From assembly GCA_019119335.1 (NCBI GenBank), contig DWXF01000039.1:1-64000 (forward strand): a stretch of DNA of 64,000 bases, written 5' to 3'. This DNA is from Candidatus Flavonifractor merdavium (GTDB lineage: Bacteria; Bacillota; Clostridia; Oscillospirales; Oscillospiraceae). The translations under genes were made by a program, and so were the position numbers. Under the pieces are notes generated by a model. It was not told where the DNA came from and made no database searches. It saw nothing but the letters and a program-made list of their open reading frames with translations. This document shows, piece after piece, positions 26,114 through 35,185 of the stretch (position 1 is the first letter of the stretch; the number at the start of each line of letters is the position of its first letter).

Positions 26114-27568
26114 ATGGAATTTGACAAGGATCTGCGCTCCATTCAGGAGGTACGGGACCTGCTGACCCAGGCCCGCCGGGCCCAGAACGCCCTGGCGGCC
26201 ATGAGACAGGAGGACCTGGACCGGATCACCGCCGCCATCTCCGCCGCCGGGGCGGAGCACGCCGCACGTCTGGCGGCCATGGCGGCGGAGGAGACCGGAT
26301 TTGGTAAAAAAGAGGACAAGGAGATCAAAAACCGCTTTGCGGCGGTGACCTTGTATGAGGCCATCCGGGACCAGAAGACCCACGGCATCCTCCATGAGGA
26401 CAGAGAGCACCGGACGGTGGATATCGGGGTGCCGGTGGGTGTGGTGGCCGGGCTGGTGCCCTCCACCAACCCCACCTCCACGGTGATCTACAAGGCCATG
26501 ATTTGTCTGAAGGCGGGCAACCCCATCATCTTCTCCCCCCACCCCAGCGCGGTGGGCTGCATTCTGGAGACGGTGAACGTCATCCGCCAGGCGGCGGAGC
26601 GGGCGGGGGCCCCCACCGGCAGCATTTCCTGCATCACCACCCCCACCATCGAGGCCACCAATACCCTCATGCGCCACGACATCACCCGTTTGATCCTGGC
26701 CACCGGCGGGGCGGCCATGGTGAAGGCGGCCTACTCCTCCGGCACCCCCGCCATCGGCGTGGGGGCGGGCAACGGCCCGGCCTATATCCACCACACTGCC
26801 AACGTGGAGCAGGCGGTGAAACGGATTCTGGACTCCAAGACCTTTGACAACGGCACCATCTGCGCCAGTGAGCAGAGCGTCATCATGGAGGCCCGGATGG
26901 AACCGGCTGTGAAGACCGCCCTTCGCGCTCAGGGGGCCTACCTGCTGGACGAGGAGGAGACCAGGCAGCTCTCCCGGTTCATCCTGCGGGCCAACGGCAC
27001 CATGAACCCAGCCATTGTGGGCAAGAGCGTGGAGACGGTGGCCAAGCTGGCGGGGCTGACCCGGGTGCCCGCCTCCGCCCGGGTGCTGGTGGCCCGGGAG
27101 ACCGGGGTGGGCAAGGGCCACCCCTACTCCAGCGAGAAGCTGGGGCTGATCCTGGCCTGCTACGTGGAGCCGGATGAAGATGCGGTGCTCCGCCGGTGCG
27201 TGGAGATCCTGGAGTGGGAGGGGGCGGGCCACACCTTCGCCATCCACACCGAGGACGAGGCGGTGGCCAAGAAATTCGCCGCCGCCGTCCCCGCCAGCCG
27301 GGTGCTGGTGAACACCCCCGCCTCTCTGGGGGGCATCGGGGCCACCACCTGCCTGTTCCCCGCCCTCACCCTGGGCTGCGGGGCGGTGGGGGGCTCCTCC
27401 AGCTCCAACAACATCGGCCCTCTGGACCTCATCAACATCAAGCGGGTGGCCTGGGGGGTGAAGGAGCTGGACCAGCTCCGGGGCCAGGCCGGTTCCGCCA
27501 GCCCCTATACCGTGGACGACAGCCTGCTGGACCGGCTGGTAGAGCAGATCATGGGGAGGCTGAAGTGA
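26114..27568 (+). CDS. eutE: CoA-acylating acetaldehyde dehydrogenase, EutE type
   Basis: 484 residues. It converts acetaldehyde, NAD+ and CoA to acetyl-CoA inside the compartment. Seen: [42 protein letters not shown], and the catalytic-cysteine motif [10 protein letters not shown]. The C-terminal [20 protein letters not shown] block is typical of EutE/PduP/AdhE. The N-terminal 20 residues form an amphipathic helix ([19 protein letters not shown]) that could be an encapsulation peptide. GGAGG precedes the ATG. Confidence 0.94.
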   Translation: MEFDKDLRSIQEVRDLLTQARRAQNALAAMRQEDLDRITAAISAAGAEHAARLAAMAAEETGFGKKEDKEIKNRFAAVTLYEAIRDQKTHGILHEDREHRTVDIGVPVGVVAGLVPSTNPTSTVIYKAMICLKAGNPIIFSPHPSAVGCILETVNVIRQAAERAGAPTGSISCITTPTIEATNTLMRHDITRLILATGGAAMVKAAYSSGTPAIGVGAGNGPAYIHHTANVEQAVKRILDSKTFDNGTICASEQSVIMEARMEPAVKTALRAQGAYLLDEEETRQLSRFILRANGTMNPAIVGKSVETVAKLAGLTRVPASARVLVARETGVGKGHPYSSEKLGLILACYVEPDEDAVLRRCVEILEWEGAGHTFAIHTEDEAVAKKFAAAVPASRVLVNTPASLGGIGATTCLFPALTLGCGAVGGSSSSNNIGPLDLINIKRVAWGVKELDQLRGQAGSASPYTVDDSLLDRLVEQIMGRLK

Positions 27569-27569
27569 G

Positions 27570-28142
27570 ATGAGCGAGGTCAACGCCGACGGCGTGCTGC
27601 TGAATCCCCAGGAGGCCATTCTGCAGGAGGCCCAGAACCTGACCAACGCTCTGTTGGCCGAGGCCCCGGAGGGGCTGGAGGAGGACATCGGGCACACCGT
27701 CTACGCCGGAAATGGGGAGGCGGCGGGAGAGGTGGGGGGCGCACCCCATCTGCCTGTTGCAAAAACCTCTTCGGCCAAGCCAAAAACAAAAACTTCCCCC
27801 AAGGGGGGCGGGCACAAGGCCGCCCCCAAACAGAAAGGAGAATGCAAGATGGCAAATACAAACGCACTGGGTATGGTAGAGACCAAGGGACTGGTGGGGG
27901 CCATTGAGGCCGCCGACGCCATGGTGAAGGCCGCCAACGTCCAGCTGGTGGGCAAGGAGCAGGTGGGCGGCGGTCTGGTGACCGTCATGGTCCGGGGCGA
28001 CGTGGGTGCGGTGAACGCCGCCACCGACGCGGGAGCCGCCGCCGCCGAGAAGGTGGGCGAGCTGATCTCCGTCCACGTCATTCCCCGGCCCCACGCCGAG
28101 GTGGACCACATCCTGCCTCACGGCGAGGGGATGAGCGAGTAA
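27570..28142 (+). CDS. eutM: EutM hexameric shell protein with in-frame N-terminal extension
   Basis: The open frame codes 190 residues. The last 97 (from the ATG at 27849) are a complete EutM/PduA-type BMC shell protein ([40 protein letters not shown]). The 93-residue upstream part has an acidic helix ([20 protein letters not shown]) and a Lys/Pro/Gly-rich linker. A strong internal ribosome site, AAAGGAG, lies eight bases before the ATG at 27849, and the outer ATG at 27570 also has GGGGAGG. Both a long and a canonical-length form may be made. The start of the major product is therefore uncertain. Confidence 0.85.
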   Translation: MSEVNADGVLLNPQEAILQEAQNLTNALLAEAPEGLEEDIGHTVYAGNGEAAGEVGGAPHLPVAKTSSAKPKTKTSPKGGGHKAAPKQKGECKMANTNALGMVETKGLVGAIEAADAMVKAANVQLVGKEQVGGGLVTVMVRGDVGAVNAATDAGAAAAEKVGELISVHVIPRPHAEVDHILPHGEGMSE

Positions 28143-28865
28143 ATGGAGCTGCTCACCCGCGAGGATGTGCGCCGGATGTCGGACAACGGCACCCGGGGGC
28201 CGGTGGTGGTGAACAAGGGCCAGACTCTCACCCCCGGGGCCAGGGACTGGCTGGCCGCCCACAAGGTCCAGGCGGTGTATCCCCAGGGGCGGGAGGAGGG
28301 GAACCTCCCCTCCCCCGCCCGGTACCGCACCCTCTTCGGCGCCACCCTCGTCGAAAAACCGGAACACATGACCCATCTGAAGGGCAATATCCTGGTGCCC
28401 AAGGACCACCCCCGCATTGCCTTTCGGGGGATGATCGACGCTCTGGAGGCGGAGACCCTGCTGACCCAGCGGGCGGCGGCGGACTACCCCAAGCTGGTGG
28501 CCGAGCTGGAGGAGGTTCTCTCCTTCGTGCGCAACTTCATCCGGTGCGACGTACTGGACGAGCCGTTGAAGGAACTCAACCTGTGCGGCTACAACGCCGC
28601 ACAGCTGCGGGAGTACTCCCACTACCCGGACAAGCACCTGGGCCAGCCCCACTTTCTCCCGTCCCATACCGACTCCCCCGCCCTGCTGGCGGTGAACAGG
28701 CTGCGCACCCTGGTGCGGCAGACCGAGCTGTCCGCCTACGCCGCCTTCCAGGATGCCGACGGGGCGGTGACCAGGGGGGACATCATCCTGGGGCTTAACC
28801 GGCTCAGCTCTCTCATGTGGATCATGATGTGCAAGCTCAAGGGGGGACAATATGAGCACCATTAG
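28143..28865 (+). CDS. eutT: EutT-type corrinoid adenosyltransferase
   Basis: 240 residues. EutT makes adenosylcobalamin for EutBC. Family segments: EKPEHMTHLKGNILVPKDHP, AFRGMIDALEAETLL, and the C-terminal adenosyltransferase-like LPSHTDSPALLAVNRLRTLVRQTE. The paired-cysteine metal motif (CCxxC) known in the Salmonella enzyme is not present in the corresponding segment; the only cysteines are isolated. The gene begins one base after the eutM stop and overlaps the next gene by 14 bases. Confidence 0.85.
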   Translation: MELLTREDVRRMSDNGTRGPVVVNKGQTLTPGARDWLAAHKVQAVYPQGREEGNLPSPARYRTLFGATLVEKPEHMTHLKGNILVPKDHPRIAFRGMIDALEAETLLTQRAAADYPKLVAELEEVLSFVRNFIRCDVLDEPLKELNLCGYNAAQLREYSHYPDKHLGQPHFLPSHTDSPALLAVNRLRTLVRQTELSAYAAFQDADGAVTRGDIILGLNRLSSLMWIMMCKLKGGQYEHH

Positions 28866-29475
28866 TACCGTTTCACTGGAACGTCTGGCGGAACAGATTG
28901 TCCGGCGGCTGACAGTGGAGATGGAGGCCAGCGGCCGCCACGTCCACCTGTCCCGGGCCCATGTGGAGGCCCTGTTCGGGCCGGGCTACCGGCTCAACCG
29001 GGTGAAGGACCTGTCCCAGCCCGGGCAGTTTGCCTGCGCCGAGCGGGTGACCCTGGTGGGACCCAAGGGCATTTTGCAGAACGTGGTGGTGCTGGGCCCC
29101 GAACGGGAGGAGAGCCAGGTAGAGATCTCCCTCACCGACGGCGTTGCCCTGGGGCTCACGCCGCCGGTGCGGCTGTCGGGGGACATTGCGGGCACCCCCG
29201 GCCTCACCATCCGCCACGGGGACCGGCTGGTCACCCTGGACCGGGGGCTCATCGCCGCCAAGCGGCACATCCACATGACCCCCGCCGACGCCGCCCGGTT
29301 CGGGGTGGAAAACGGCCAGGAGGTGCGCCTGCAGGCCTTTACCGCCCGGCCGGTGGTTTTTGAGGGGGTGGAGGTGCGCATCTCCCCAAAATTTGCCACC
29401 GCCGTCCACATCGACTACGACGAGGCCAACGCCTGCGGCTTCAAAAAGGGCGACCGGGGCATGATTTTGCCGTGA
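28852..29475 (+). CDS. pduL: PduL-type phosphate acyltransferase
   Basis: 207 residues, the non-homologous phosphotransacylase class (PduL) used in microcompartments, filling the EutD role of turning acetyl-CoA into acetyl-phosphate. Both metal-binding His motifs are present: SGRHVHLS near residue 27 and KRHIHMTPADAARFG in the second half. An N-terminal helix of about 20 residues (SLERLAEQIVRRLTVE) could target it to the shell. Confidence 0.93.
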   Translation: MSTISTVSLERLAEQIVRRLTVEMEASGRHVHLSRAHVEALFGPGYRLNRVKDLSQPGQFACAERVTLVGPKGILQNVVVLGPEREESQVEISLTDGVALGLTPPVRLSGDIAGTPGLTIRHGDRLVTLDRGLIAAKRHIHMTPADAARFGVENGQEVRLQAFTARPVVFEGVEVRISPKFATAVHIDYDEANACGFKKGDRGMILP

Positions 29476-29744
29476 GGCTGGAGTGGCGGGGCGCCACGCT
29501 GGTAATCACCTGGCTGCCGGTGGACTGCATGGGCCGTCTGGCGGCTCTGGCCCCCGGCAGTCCGGGGGAGACCGAGGTGCTGGCCGCTCTGCTGGCCGGG
29601 GCCCGGGTGTGCCTGGACCGGCGGGCCATGGAGTACCGCCGCTACCGCCGCACCGCGCCGGCGGGGATTTACCGCCGCTGTCTCTCTCTGGAGCGGCGGC
29701 TGAGGGAGATGGGCGTCTGTGTTATTGGGACAAGTGGCCGGTAA
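29472..29744 (+). CDS. Small uncharacterised eut-operon protein
   Basis: 90 residues, GTG start overlapping the pduL stop (GTGA). Its 3' end overlaps eutN by 26 bases. The C-terminal half (AALLAGARVCLDRR, EYRRYRRTAP, LERRLREMGV) resembles, from memory, the end of the unnamed protein coded between pduL and eutN in clostridial eut operons, but here the protein is much shorter. No function is known. It is probably real because it is tightly overlapped on both sides. Confidence 0.55.
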   Translation: MRLEWRGATLVITWLPVDCMGRLAALAPGSPGETEVLAALLAGARVCLDRRAMEYRRYRRTAPAGIYRRCLSLERRLREMGVCVIGTSGR

Positions 29745-29949
29745 GGTATGGGCCACCAAAAAATCCCCCGCCCTCACTGGCCAGACCTTTCTGACGGTGG
29801 AGGTGGGGGAAACCACCCTGGTATGCGCCGACTGCGTGGGCGCCGGGGAGGGCGAGCGGGTGCTCATCGCCACCGGCGGAGCCGCCCGGGTGGCGGCGGG
29901 CGAACATATCCCCGTGGACGCCGCCATTGTGGGCATTATCGACCCGTAA
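29719..29949 (+). CDS. eutN: EutN/CcmL-type pentameric shell protein
   Basis: 76 residues, slightly short for the family (about 85-95). It caps the vertices of the microcompartment. Recognised from LLGQVAGKVWATKKSPALTGQTFLTVE split by the usual beta strands, CVGAGEGERVLIATGGAAR, and the final VDAAIVGIID. GTG start. Confidence 0.88.
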   Translation: MLLGQVAGKVWATKKSPALTGQTFLTVEVGETTLVCADCVGAGEGERVLIATGGAARVAAGEHIPVDAAIVGIIDP

Positions 29950-29973
29950 GGAAAAGAAAGGGGACATGCTTGA

Positions 29974-31059
29974 ATGTCCATCAACGAGATCATCGTCTAC
30001 CTGATGGTGGTGTTCATGGCCCTGGGGGCCATCGACCGGATCATCGGCAACCGCTTCGGGCTGGGCGAAAAATTTGAGGAGGGCATCCTGGCCATGGGTT
30101 CCCTGGCCCTGGCCATGGTGGGCATCATCTGCCTGGCCCCGGTGCTGGCCAATCTGCTGCGGCCGGTGGTGGTGCCCTTCTACCAGTTTTTGGGCGCCGA
30201 CCCGGCCATGTTCGCGGGCACCATTCTGGCCAACGACATGGGGGGCGCCCCTCTGGCCCAGGAGCTGGCCCTCACCCCCGAGGCTGGGCAGTTCGGCGGG
30301 CTCATCGTAGGGGCTATGCTGGGCCCCACCATCGTGTTTACCATTCCGGTGGGCCTGGGCATCATTCAGGCGGAGGACCGGCCCTGTCTGGCCACCGGCG
30401 TGCTGGCGGGTGTGATCACCATTCCCATCGGCAGCTTTGTGGGTGGCCTCATCGCCGGGTTCCCGGTGGGCATGGTGGTGCGCAATCTGCTGCCCATCGT
30501 GCTCTTTGCGGTGCTCATCGCCCTGGGGCTGGCCTTCATCCCCAACGGCATGGTGAAGGGCTTTCAGGTGTTCGGCAAGATCATCGTGGTCATCATCACC
30601 ATCGGCCTGGCGGTGGCCATCATCCAAAAGCTTACCCCCTTCACTCTCATTGAGGGGCTCAACCCCATTGAGGAGGGCATCTCCATCGTGGGGGACATCG
30701 CCATCGTGCTGGCGGGTGCCTTCCCCCTGGTGTTTGTTATAACCAAGGTCTTTCAAAAGCCCCTGATGAAGCTGGGGCATCTGCTGGGCATGAACGACGT
30801 GGCGGCGGCGGGCCTGGTGGCCACCCTGGCCAACAACATTCCCATGTTCCAGATGCTCCACGACATGGACCGCCGGGGCAAGATCATCAACGTGGCCTTC
30901 GCGGTGTCGGCGGCCTTTGTGTTCGGCGACCACCTGGGCTTTACGGCGGGCTTTGATTCCACCATGATCTTCCCCATGATCGTGGGCAAGCTGGTAGGGG
31001 GAATCACCGCGGTGGCGGTGGCCATGTTCCTGACCCGAAAGGAGGCGCGCCATGGATAG
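29974..31059 (+). CDS. eutH: EutH ethanolamine transporter
   Basis: 361-residue polytopic membrane protein, the usual EutH length. It brings ethanolamine into the cell. Typical blocks are MALGAIDRIIGNRFGLGEKFEEG, GTILANDMGGAPLA and GLVATLANNIPMFQM. GAAAGGGGAC lies upstream of the ATG. It overlaps eutQ by eight bases. Confidence 0.95.
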   Translation: MSINEIIVYLMVVFMALGAIDRIIGNRFGLGEKFEEGILAMGSLALAMVGIICLAPVLANLLRPVVVPFYQFLGADPAMFAGTILANDMGGAPLAQELALTPEAGQFGGLIVGAMLGPTIVFTIPVGLGIIQAEDRPCLATGVLAGVITIPIGSFVGGLIAGFPVGMVVRNLLPIVLFAVLIALGLAFIPNGMVKGFQVFGKIIVVIITIGLAVAIIQKLTPFTLIEGLNPIEEGISIVGDIAIVLAGAFPLVFVITKVFQKPLMKLGHLLGMNDVAAAGLVATLANNIPMFQMLHDMDRRGKIINVAFAVSAAFVFGDHLGFTAGFDSTMIFPMIVGKLVGGITAVAVAMFLTRKEARHG

Positions 31060-31468
31060 AGCGCAGTTGGAAGCCATCATCCGCCAGGTGCTTTCCGAGC
31101 ATCTGGGCGGCGGCGTTCAGGCGGTGAATGTGCCGCAGCTGGCGGTGACGGAGGAGCACCGGATGAACACCGGCAATCCGGGGGATCAGGTGTACACCCG
31201 GGACCTGTTCACCCTGGAGCAGTCCCCCCGGCTGGGTGTGGGCATCATGGAGATGCGGGACACCACCTTCCCCTGGACCCTGAATTACGACGAGATGGAC
31301 TATGTAATCAGCGGGCGGCTGGAGATCCGCTGCAACGGCCGGACGGTGTCCGCCGGGCCGGGAGAGCTCCTCTATATCCCCAAGGGCAGCGGGATCGAGT
31401 TCTCGGTCACCGGCCACGCCCGGTTCCTCTACTTCGTCTACCCCGCCGACTGGCAGAACCAGCAGTAA
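31052..31468 (+). CDS. eutQ: EutQ cupin protein (acetate kinase-like)
   Basis: 138 residues. Short N-terminal helix (AQLEAIIRQVLSEHL) followed by a cupin barrel (MRDTTFPWTLNYDEMDYVISG, LYIPKGSGIEFSV). In Salmonella EutQ has acetate kinase activity and is needed for compartment assembly. The protein is shorter than the enterobacterial one, as in other Firmicutes. Last gene of the eut operon; no terminator hairpin follows before the SSB-like gene. Confidence 0.9.
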   Translation: MDRAQLEAIIRQVLSEHLGGGVQAVNVPQLAVTEEHRMNTGNPGDQVYTRDLFTLEQSPRLGVGIMEMRDTTFPWTLNYDEMDYVISGRLEIRCNGRTVSAGPGELLYIPKGSGIEFSVTGHARFLYFVYPADWQNQQ

Positions 31469-31534
31469 GGGGGCATACCCTGGGACAAACCTGCATATAG
31501 ATCCAACAGTTACCCAAAACAAGCAGGAGCGTGG

Positions 31535-32194
31535 ATGGATATGCAGAGTGGTTGGAATGAAAACCGGGCGCTGCTCCGGGGCACCGCGGCAGCGGACCCG
31601 GTGTGGTCCCATGAGACCCACGGCGTGGTATACGAGCTGTTTCCCCTGGAGGTGCTGCGGCTGTCGGGCTCGGCGGACCGCATCAACATCATCGCCCCCC
31701 GGACGCTGCTGGAGCGCTGTCCGGTGCGGGCGGGGATGGCCCTGGAGGTGGAGGGAGAGGTGCGCTCCTTCAACAACAAGAGCGGGCGGGGCAGCCGGCT
31801 GGTCATCACCCTCCACGCCCGCTCCCTCCGGCCGGGGAACGGACCGGATGAAAACCGTCTGGTGCTGGCGGGGGTGCTGTGCAAGCCGCCGGTGCTCCGC
31901 CGCACCCCTCTGGGCCGGGAGATCTGTGATCTGATGCTGGCGGTGAACCGACGGTACGGCCGGGCGGACTACCTTCCCTGCATCGCCTGGGGGGCCCTGG
32001 CCCGGTGCTGCGGGGAGCTGGCTGTGGGGGACGGCCTGCGGCTGGACGGCCGGTTTCAGAGCCGGGATTATAATAAGGTAGATCAGGGGATCACGGAAAA
32101 GCGCACCGCCTATGAGATCTCGGTAATGCACCTGGAGCCCATGCCGGGGGATGCAGCCCCCTTGCGCGCCGCCGCCAAATCCGATATGATATAA
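31535..32194 (+). CDS. Single-stranded-DNA-binding-like protein with two OB-type domains
   Basis: 219 residues with two repeats of an SSB/PriB-like OB fold: the first around residues 10-100 (ALLRGTAAADPVWSHE..., LEVEGEVRSFNNKSGRGSRL), the second from NRLVLAGVLCKPPVLRRTPLGREI to DGRFQSRDYNK. No acidic SSB tail is present, so it is not a standard replicative SSB. Separate role, possibly in repair or plasmid-like replication. AGCAGGAGC precedes the ATG. Confidence 0.75.
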   Translation: MDMQSGWNENRALLRGTAAADPVWSHETHGVVYELFPLEVLRLSGSADRINIIAPRTLLERCPVRAGMALEVEGEVRSFNNKSGRGSRLVITLHARSLRPGNGPDENRLVLAGVLCKPPVLRRTPLGREICDLMLAVNRRYGRADYLPCIAWGALARCCGELAVGDGLRLDGRFQSRDYNKVDQGITEKRTAYEISVMHLEPMPGDAAPLRAAAKSDMI

Positions 32195-32224
32195 AAAAGA
32201 GAAAAAAGAAGGGCGGAGATACAT

Positions 32225-32635
32225 ATGGAGATCCTGGTGGTGGACGGCCAGGGCGGCCGGATCGGGCAGCAGCTGGTGCGGGCCATTCTGGCCCGGTTTC
32301 CCGGGGTGGAGGTGCGGGCGGTGGGCACCAACAGCATGGCCACCGCCGCTCTTCTGAAGGGGGGTGCGGCCCAGGGCGCCACGGGGGAGAACGCCCTGAT
32401 GGTGGCCTGCCGGAAGGCGGACGTGATTCTGGGGCCGCTAGGCATCGTCATTGCAGACGCGCTGATGGGGGAGATCTCCCCGGCCATGGCGGCGGCAGTG
32501 GGCCAGAGCCCGGCCAAAAAGATCCTGATTCCCATGAACCAGTGCGATATTTTTGTCTCCGGTGTGTCCGAGGGGCCGGTGTCCCGGCTGCTGGAGGGGG
32601 CGGTGGACCAGCTGGGCCGCCTGCTGGAGGGATAG
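32225..32635 (+). CDS. DUF3842 family protein
   Basis: 136 residues. MEILVVDGQGGRIGQQLV forms a Rossmann-type nucleotide loop, followed by GTNSMATAALLKGGA, GPLGIVIADALMGEISPAMA and IPMNQCDIFVSGV, a pattern I recognise as the small DUF3842 family common in Clostridia. Function unknown. It is followed directly by a strong terminator shared with feoB. Confidence 0.8.
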   Translation: MEILVVDGQGGRIGQQLVRAILARFPGVEVRAVGTNSMATAALLKGGAAQGATGENALMVACRKADVILGPLGIVIADALMGEISPAMAAAVGQSPAKKILIPMNQCDIFVSGVSEGPVSRLLEGAVDQLGRLLEG

Positions 32636-32648
32636 CCCGCAGTATATC

Positions 32649-32688
32649 AAAAAGGGGCTGCCGCAACAAGTTGCGGCAGCCCCTTTTT
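32649..32688. terminator. Bidirectional terminator between DUF3842 gene and feoB
   Basis: Nineteen-base arms (649-667 and 670-688 of this kilobase) with A/T tracts at both ends; serves convergent transcription units. Confidence 0.93.
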
Positions 32689-34784
32689 CATGCCAGGCCC
32701 AGCAGGCGGGCCACCGTGGCCACGCAGAAGCACAGCCCCACCCCCACCCCGGTGGGCAAGAGGACCGCCAGCAGCGTCCACTTCACGCTGCCGCTCTCCT
32801 TGGCGATGGAGAGGCAGGTGGTGGAGCAGGGCCAGTGGAACAGGGAGAACAGCAGGGTACACACCGCCGTCAGCCAGGTCCAGCCGTTGTCGGTCAGCAG
32901 CCGGTGGAGGGCGCCCAGGCCCTCCGCCTCCTGAATGGTGCCGGTGGAGAGGTAGGCCATGATGGCGATGGGGATGACGATTTCGTTGGCGGGAAAGCCC
33001 AGGATAAAGGCGGCCAGGATCACCCCGTCCAGCCCGATGAGCCGGGCGAAGGGGTCCAGGAATCCGGTGATGTGGTCCAGGACGGTGACGCCCCCCACCG
33101 TCACGTTGGCGCACAGCCAGATCACCAGCCCCGCGGGGGCGGCCACCGCCGCCGCCCGGCCCAGGACAAAGATGGTGCGGTCCAGGATGGAGCGCACCAC
33201 CACCTGCCCCACCCGGGGTTTCCGATAAGGGGGCAGCTCCAGGGTAAAGGAGGAGGGCACACCCTTTAATACGGTGGCGGAGAGGAAACGGGAGACCTGG
33301 AAGGTGGCGAACACCCCCAGCACAATCACCCCCGTCAGCAGCAAGGCGGCCCACAGTCCCGCCAGCGCCCCGCCCTCCGCCCCCACGAAGAACATGGTGA
33401 TGACGGCGATGAGGGTGGGAAACCGGCCGTTGCAGGGGACGAAGCTGTTGGTGAGCATGGCGATGAGCCGCTCCCTGGGGGAGTCGATGATCCGGCAGCC
33501 CACCACCCCGGCGGCGTTGCAGCCGAAGCCCATACACATGGTGAGGGCCTGCTTGCCGCAGGCCCTGGCCTTCTGGAAGGCGTGGTCCAGCAGGAAAGCC
33601 ACCCGGGGGAGGTAGCCAAAGTCCTCCAGCAGGGTAAACAGGGGAAAAAAGATGGCCATGGGGGGGAGCATGACACTGACCACCCAGGCCAGCACCCGGT
33701 ACACCCCCAGCACCAGGGCTCCGTGGAGCCACTCCGGCGCGCCCAGCCAGACAAACAGCTCGCTCAGCCGGTCCTGGACCCAGAACAGGCCGTCGGACAG
33801 CAGGGCGGAGGGGTAGTTGGCCCCCTGGATGGTGAGCCACAGCACCCCCGCCAGCAGCAGGACCATAAAGGGCACGCCGGTATAGCGGTGGGTGAGGAAG
33901 CGGTCCAGCCTCCGGTCCCGGTCCTCCTCCGGCCCATGTTGGGCGGTCACCACGGCGCCGGCAATATCACGGGCCGTCTCCAGCAGGACCGAGGCCACCA
34001 CGCCCCCCAGCTCCGCCGGGTCCAGACCGCTGTGGGCCAGCTCCTCCCTGGCCTGCGCCACCGCCCCCCACACCTCCCCGTCAGACCGGGGGTCCCAGTC
34101 CAGGGCGTCGGACAGGGCCTGGAGCAGGGAGGGGTCACCCTCCAGCAGCCGCAGGGCGGCCCACCGGGCCGGCAGCCGCCCCCGCAGCCGCCGGGCCAGC
34201 AGAGGGGTGAGGCTGGCCACGGCAAATTCCACCGCCGGGGGATAGCGCACCGTCAGGGGCGTGGGGGGCTCCGGCCGGTCCAGGGTCTCGGCCACCCGGT
34301 CCATCAGCTCGGTCAGGCCGGCGCCCCGTCCGGCGCTGGTCCCCACCACCGGCACGCCCAGCCGGCGGGAGAGCGCCTCCAGATCCACCTCCACTCCCTT
34401 CCGCCGGGCCTCGTCCAGCAGGTTGACGCACACCACGGTGCGCCGCTGGAGCTCCAGCACCTGGAGCACCAGATTCAGGTTGCGCTCCAGGCAGGTGGCG
34501 TCGCACACCACCACCGCTCCGTGGGCTCCGCCGAAGCAGAAAAAATCACGGGCCGCCTCCTCCTCCGCAGAGCGGGCCATCAGGGAGTAAGTACCGGGCA
34601 GATCCACCAGCGCATAGTCCCGGCCCTGGTGGCGGCAGCGGCCATGGGCAGTGACTACCGTTTTACCCGGCCAGTTGCCGGTGTGCTGGCGCAGGCCGGT
34701 GAGGGCGTTGAACACCGTGGACTTGCCCACGTTGGGGTTGCCGGCCAGGGCCACCACCCGCTCCTCCGGACCGGTCACGCCCAC
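32688..34784 (-). CDS. feoB: Ferrous iron transporter FeoB
   Basis: 698 residues. N-terminal G-protein domain with ALAGNPNVGKSTVFNAL (G1), DLPGTYSL (G3) and CVNLLDEA (G4, NLLD variant), then the polytopic permease with two gate regions, including PCNGRFPTLIAV and FGCNAAGVVGCRIIDSPRERL. Imports Fe2+ using GTP. GTG start at 34784, overlapping feoA by ten bases. Normal length; no FeoC follows. Confidence 0.95.
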   Translation of the reverse strand: MGVTGPEERVVALAGNPNVGKSTVFNALTGLRQHTGNWPGKTVVTAHGRCRHQGRDYALVDLPGTYSLMARSAEEEAARDFFCFGGAHGAVVVCDATCLERNLNLVLQVLELQRRTVVCVNLLDEARRKGVEVDLEALSRRLGVPVVGTSAGRGAGLTELMDRVAETLDRPEPPTPLTVRYPPAVEFAVASLTPLLARRLRGRLPARWAALRLLEGDPSLLQALSDALDWDPRSDGEVWGAVAQAREELAHSGLDPAELGGVVASVLLETARDIAGAVVTAQHGPEEDRDRRLDRFLTHRYTGVPFMVLLLAGVLWLTIQGANYPSALLSDGLFWVQDRLSELFVWLGAPEWLHGALVLGVYRVLAWVVSVMLPPMAIFFPLFTLLEDFGYLPRVAFLLDHAFQKARACGKQALTMCMGFGCNAAGVVGCRIIDSPRERLIAMLTNSFVPCNGRFPTLIAVITMFFVGAEGGALAGLWAALLLTGVIVLGVFATFQVSRFLSATVLKGVPSSFTLELPPYRKPRVGQVVVRSILDRTIFVLGRAAAVAAPAGLVIWLCANVTVGGVTVLDHITGFLDPFARLIGLDGVILAAFILGFPANEIVIPIAIMAYLSTGTIQEAEGLGALHRLLTDNGWTWLTAVCTLLFSLFHWPCSTTCLSIAKESGSVKWTLLAVLLPTGVGVGLCFCVATVARLLGLA

Positions 34785-35017
34785 ACCTCCTCCGCCAGGC
34801 GCACCCCCGCCGCGTCCCTGCCCCGCAGGGCGATCACCGCCCCCCGGATCAGGTAGGCCGCCGGGTCTCCCGCCGGGCTGACGGCGGTGCAGGTGACGGT
34901 GGTGCCGGGGACCAGCCCCAGGTCAAACAGCCGCCGGCACATGGCCCGCTCCCCGGCCACGTGGGCCACCACGCCGCTCTCCCCCACCCGGAGGGTATTG
35001 AGAAACTGAGTGCTCAT
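34775..35017 (-). CDS. feoA: FeoA, SH3-like accessory protein of iron transport
   Basis: 80 residues. FeoA-type SH3-like fold with LRVGESGVVAHV, RRLFDLGLVPGTTV and IRGAVIALRGRDAAGVRL. It acts with FeoB at the membrane. AAGGAGATGGAC precedes the ATG. No Fur or DtxR box was recognised upstream, only an inverted repeat (see below). Confidence 0.93.
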   Translation of the reverse strand: MSTQFLNTLRVGESGVVAHVAGERAMCRRLFDLGLVPGTTVTCTAVSPAGDPAAYLIRGAVIALRGRDAAGVRLAEEVWA

Positions 35018-35096
35018 ATCGTGTCCATCTCCTTGCCAAAGGTATGGGAATGTTTGATTTCCGCACTCCAGCTTATGGCGGTTCCTGTCCCACGGT

Positions 35097-35118
35097 GCGG
35101 AAAAATTTCTTTTTCCGC
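35097..35118. repeat. Inverted repeat upstream of feoAB
   Basis: GCGGAAAAA (35097-35105) and TTTTTCCGC (35110-35118) form a perfect inverted repeat with a four-base centre, between feoA and the divergent MATE gene. It could be an operator or a weak terminator; no assignment made. Confidence 0.45.
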
Positions 35119-35129
35119 GGTTAAAGCTA

Positions 35130-35158
35130 TTGACGAATGTTTTTGATTTCGATAGAAT
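35130..35158 (+). promoter_or_regulatory. Promoter of the first MATE gene
   Basis: TTGACG (35130-35135), 17 bases, TAGAAT (35153-35158). Confidence 0.7.
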
Positions 35159-35185
35159 AGGAAAACCAAGTCAACCCCTTTTTTC

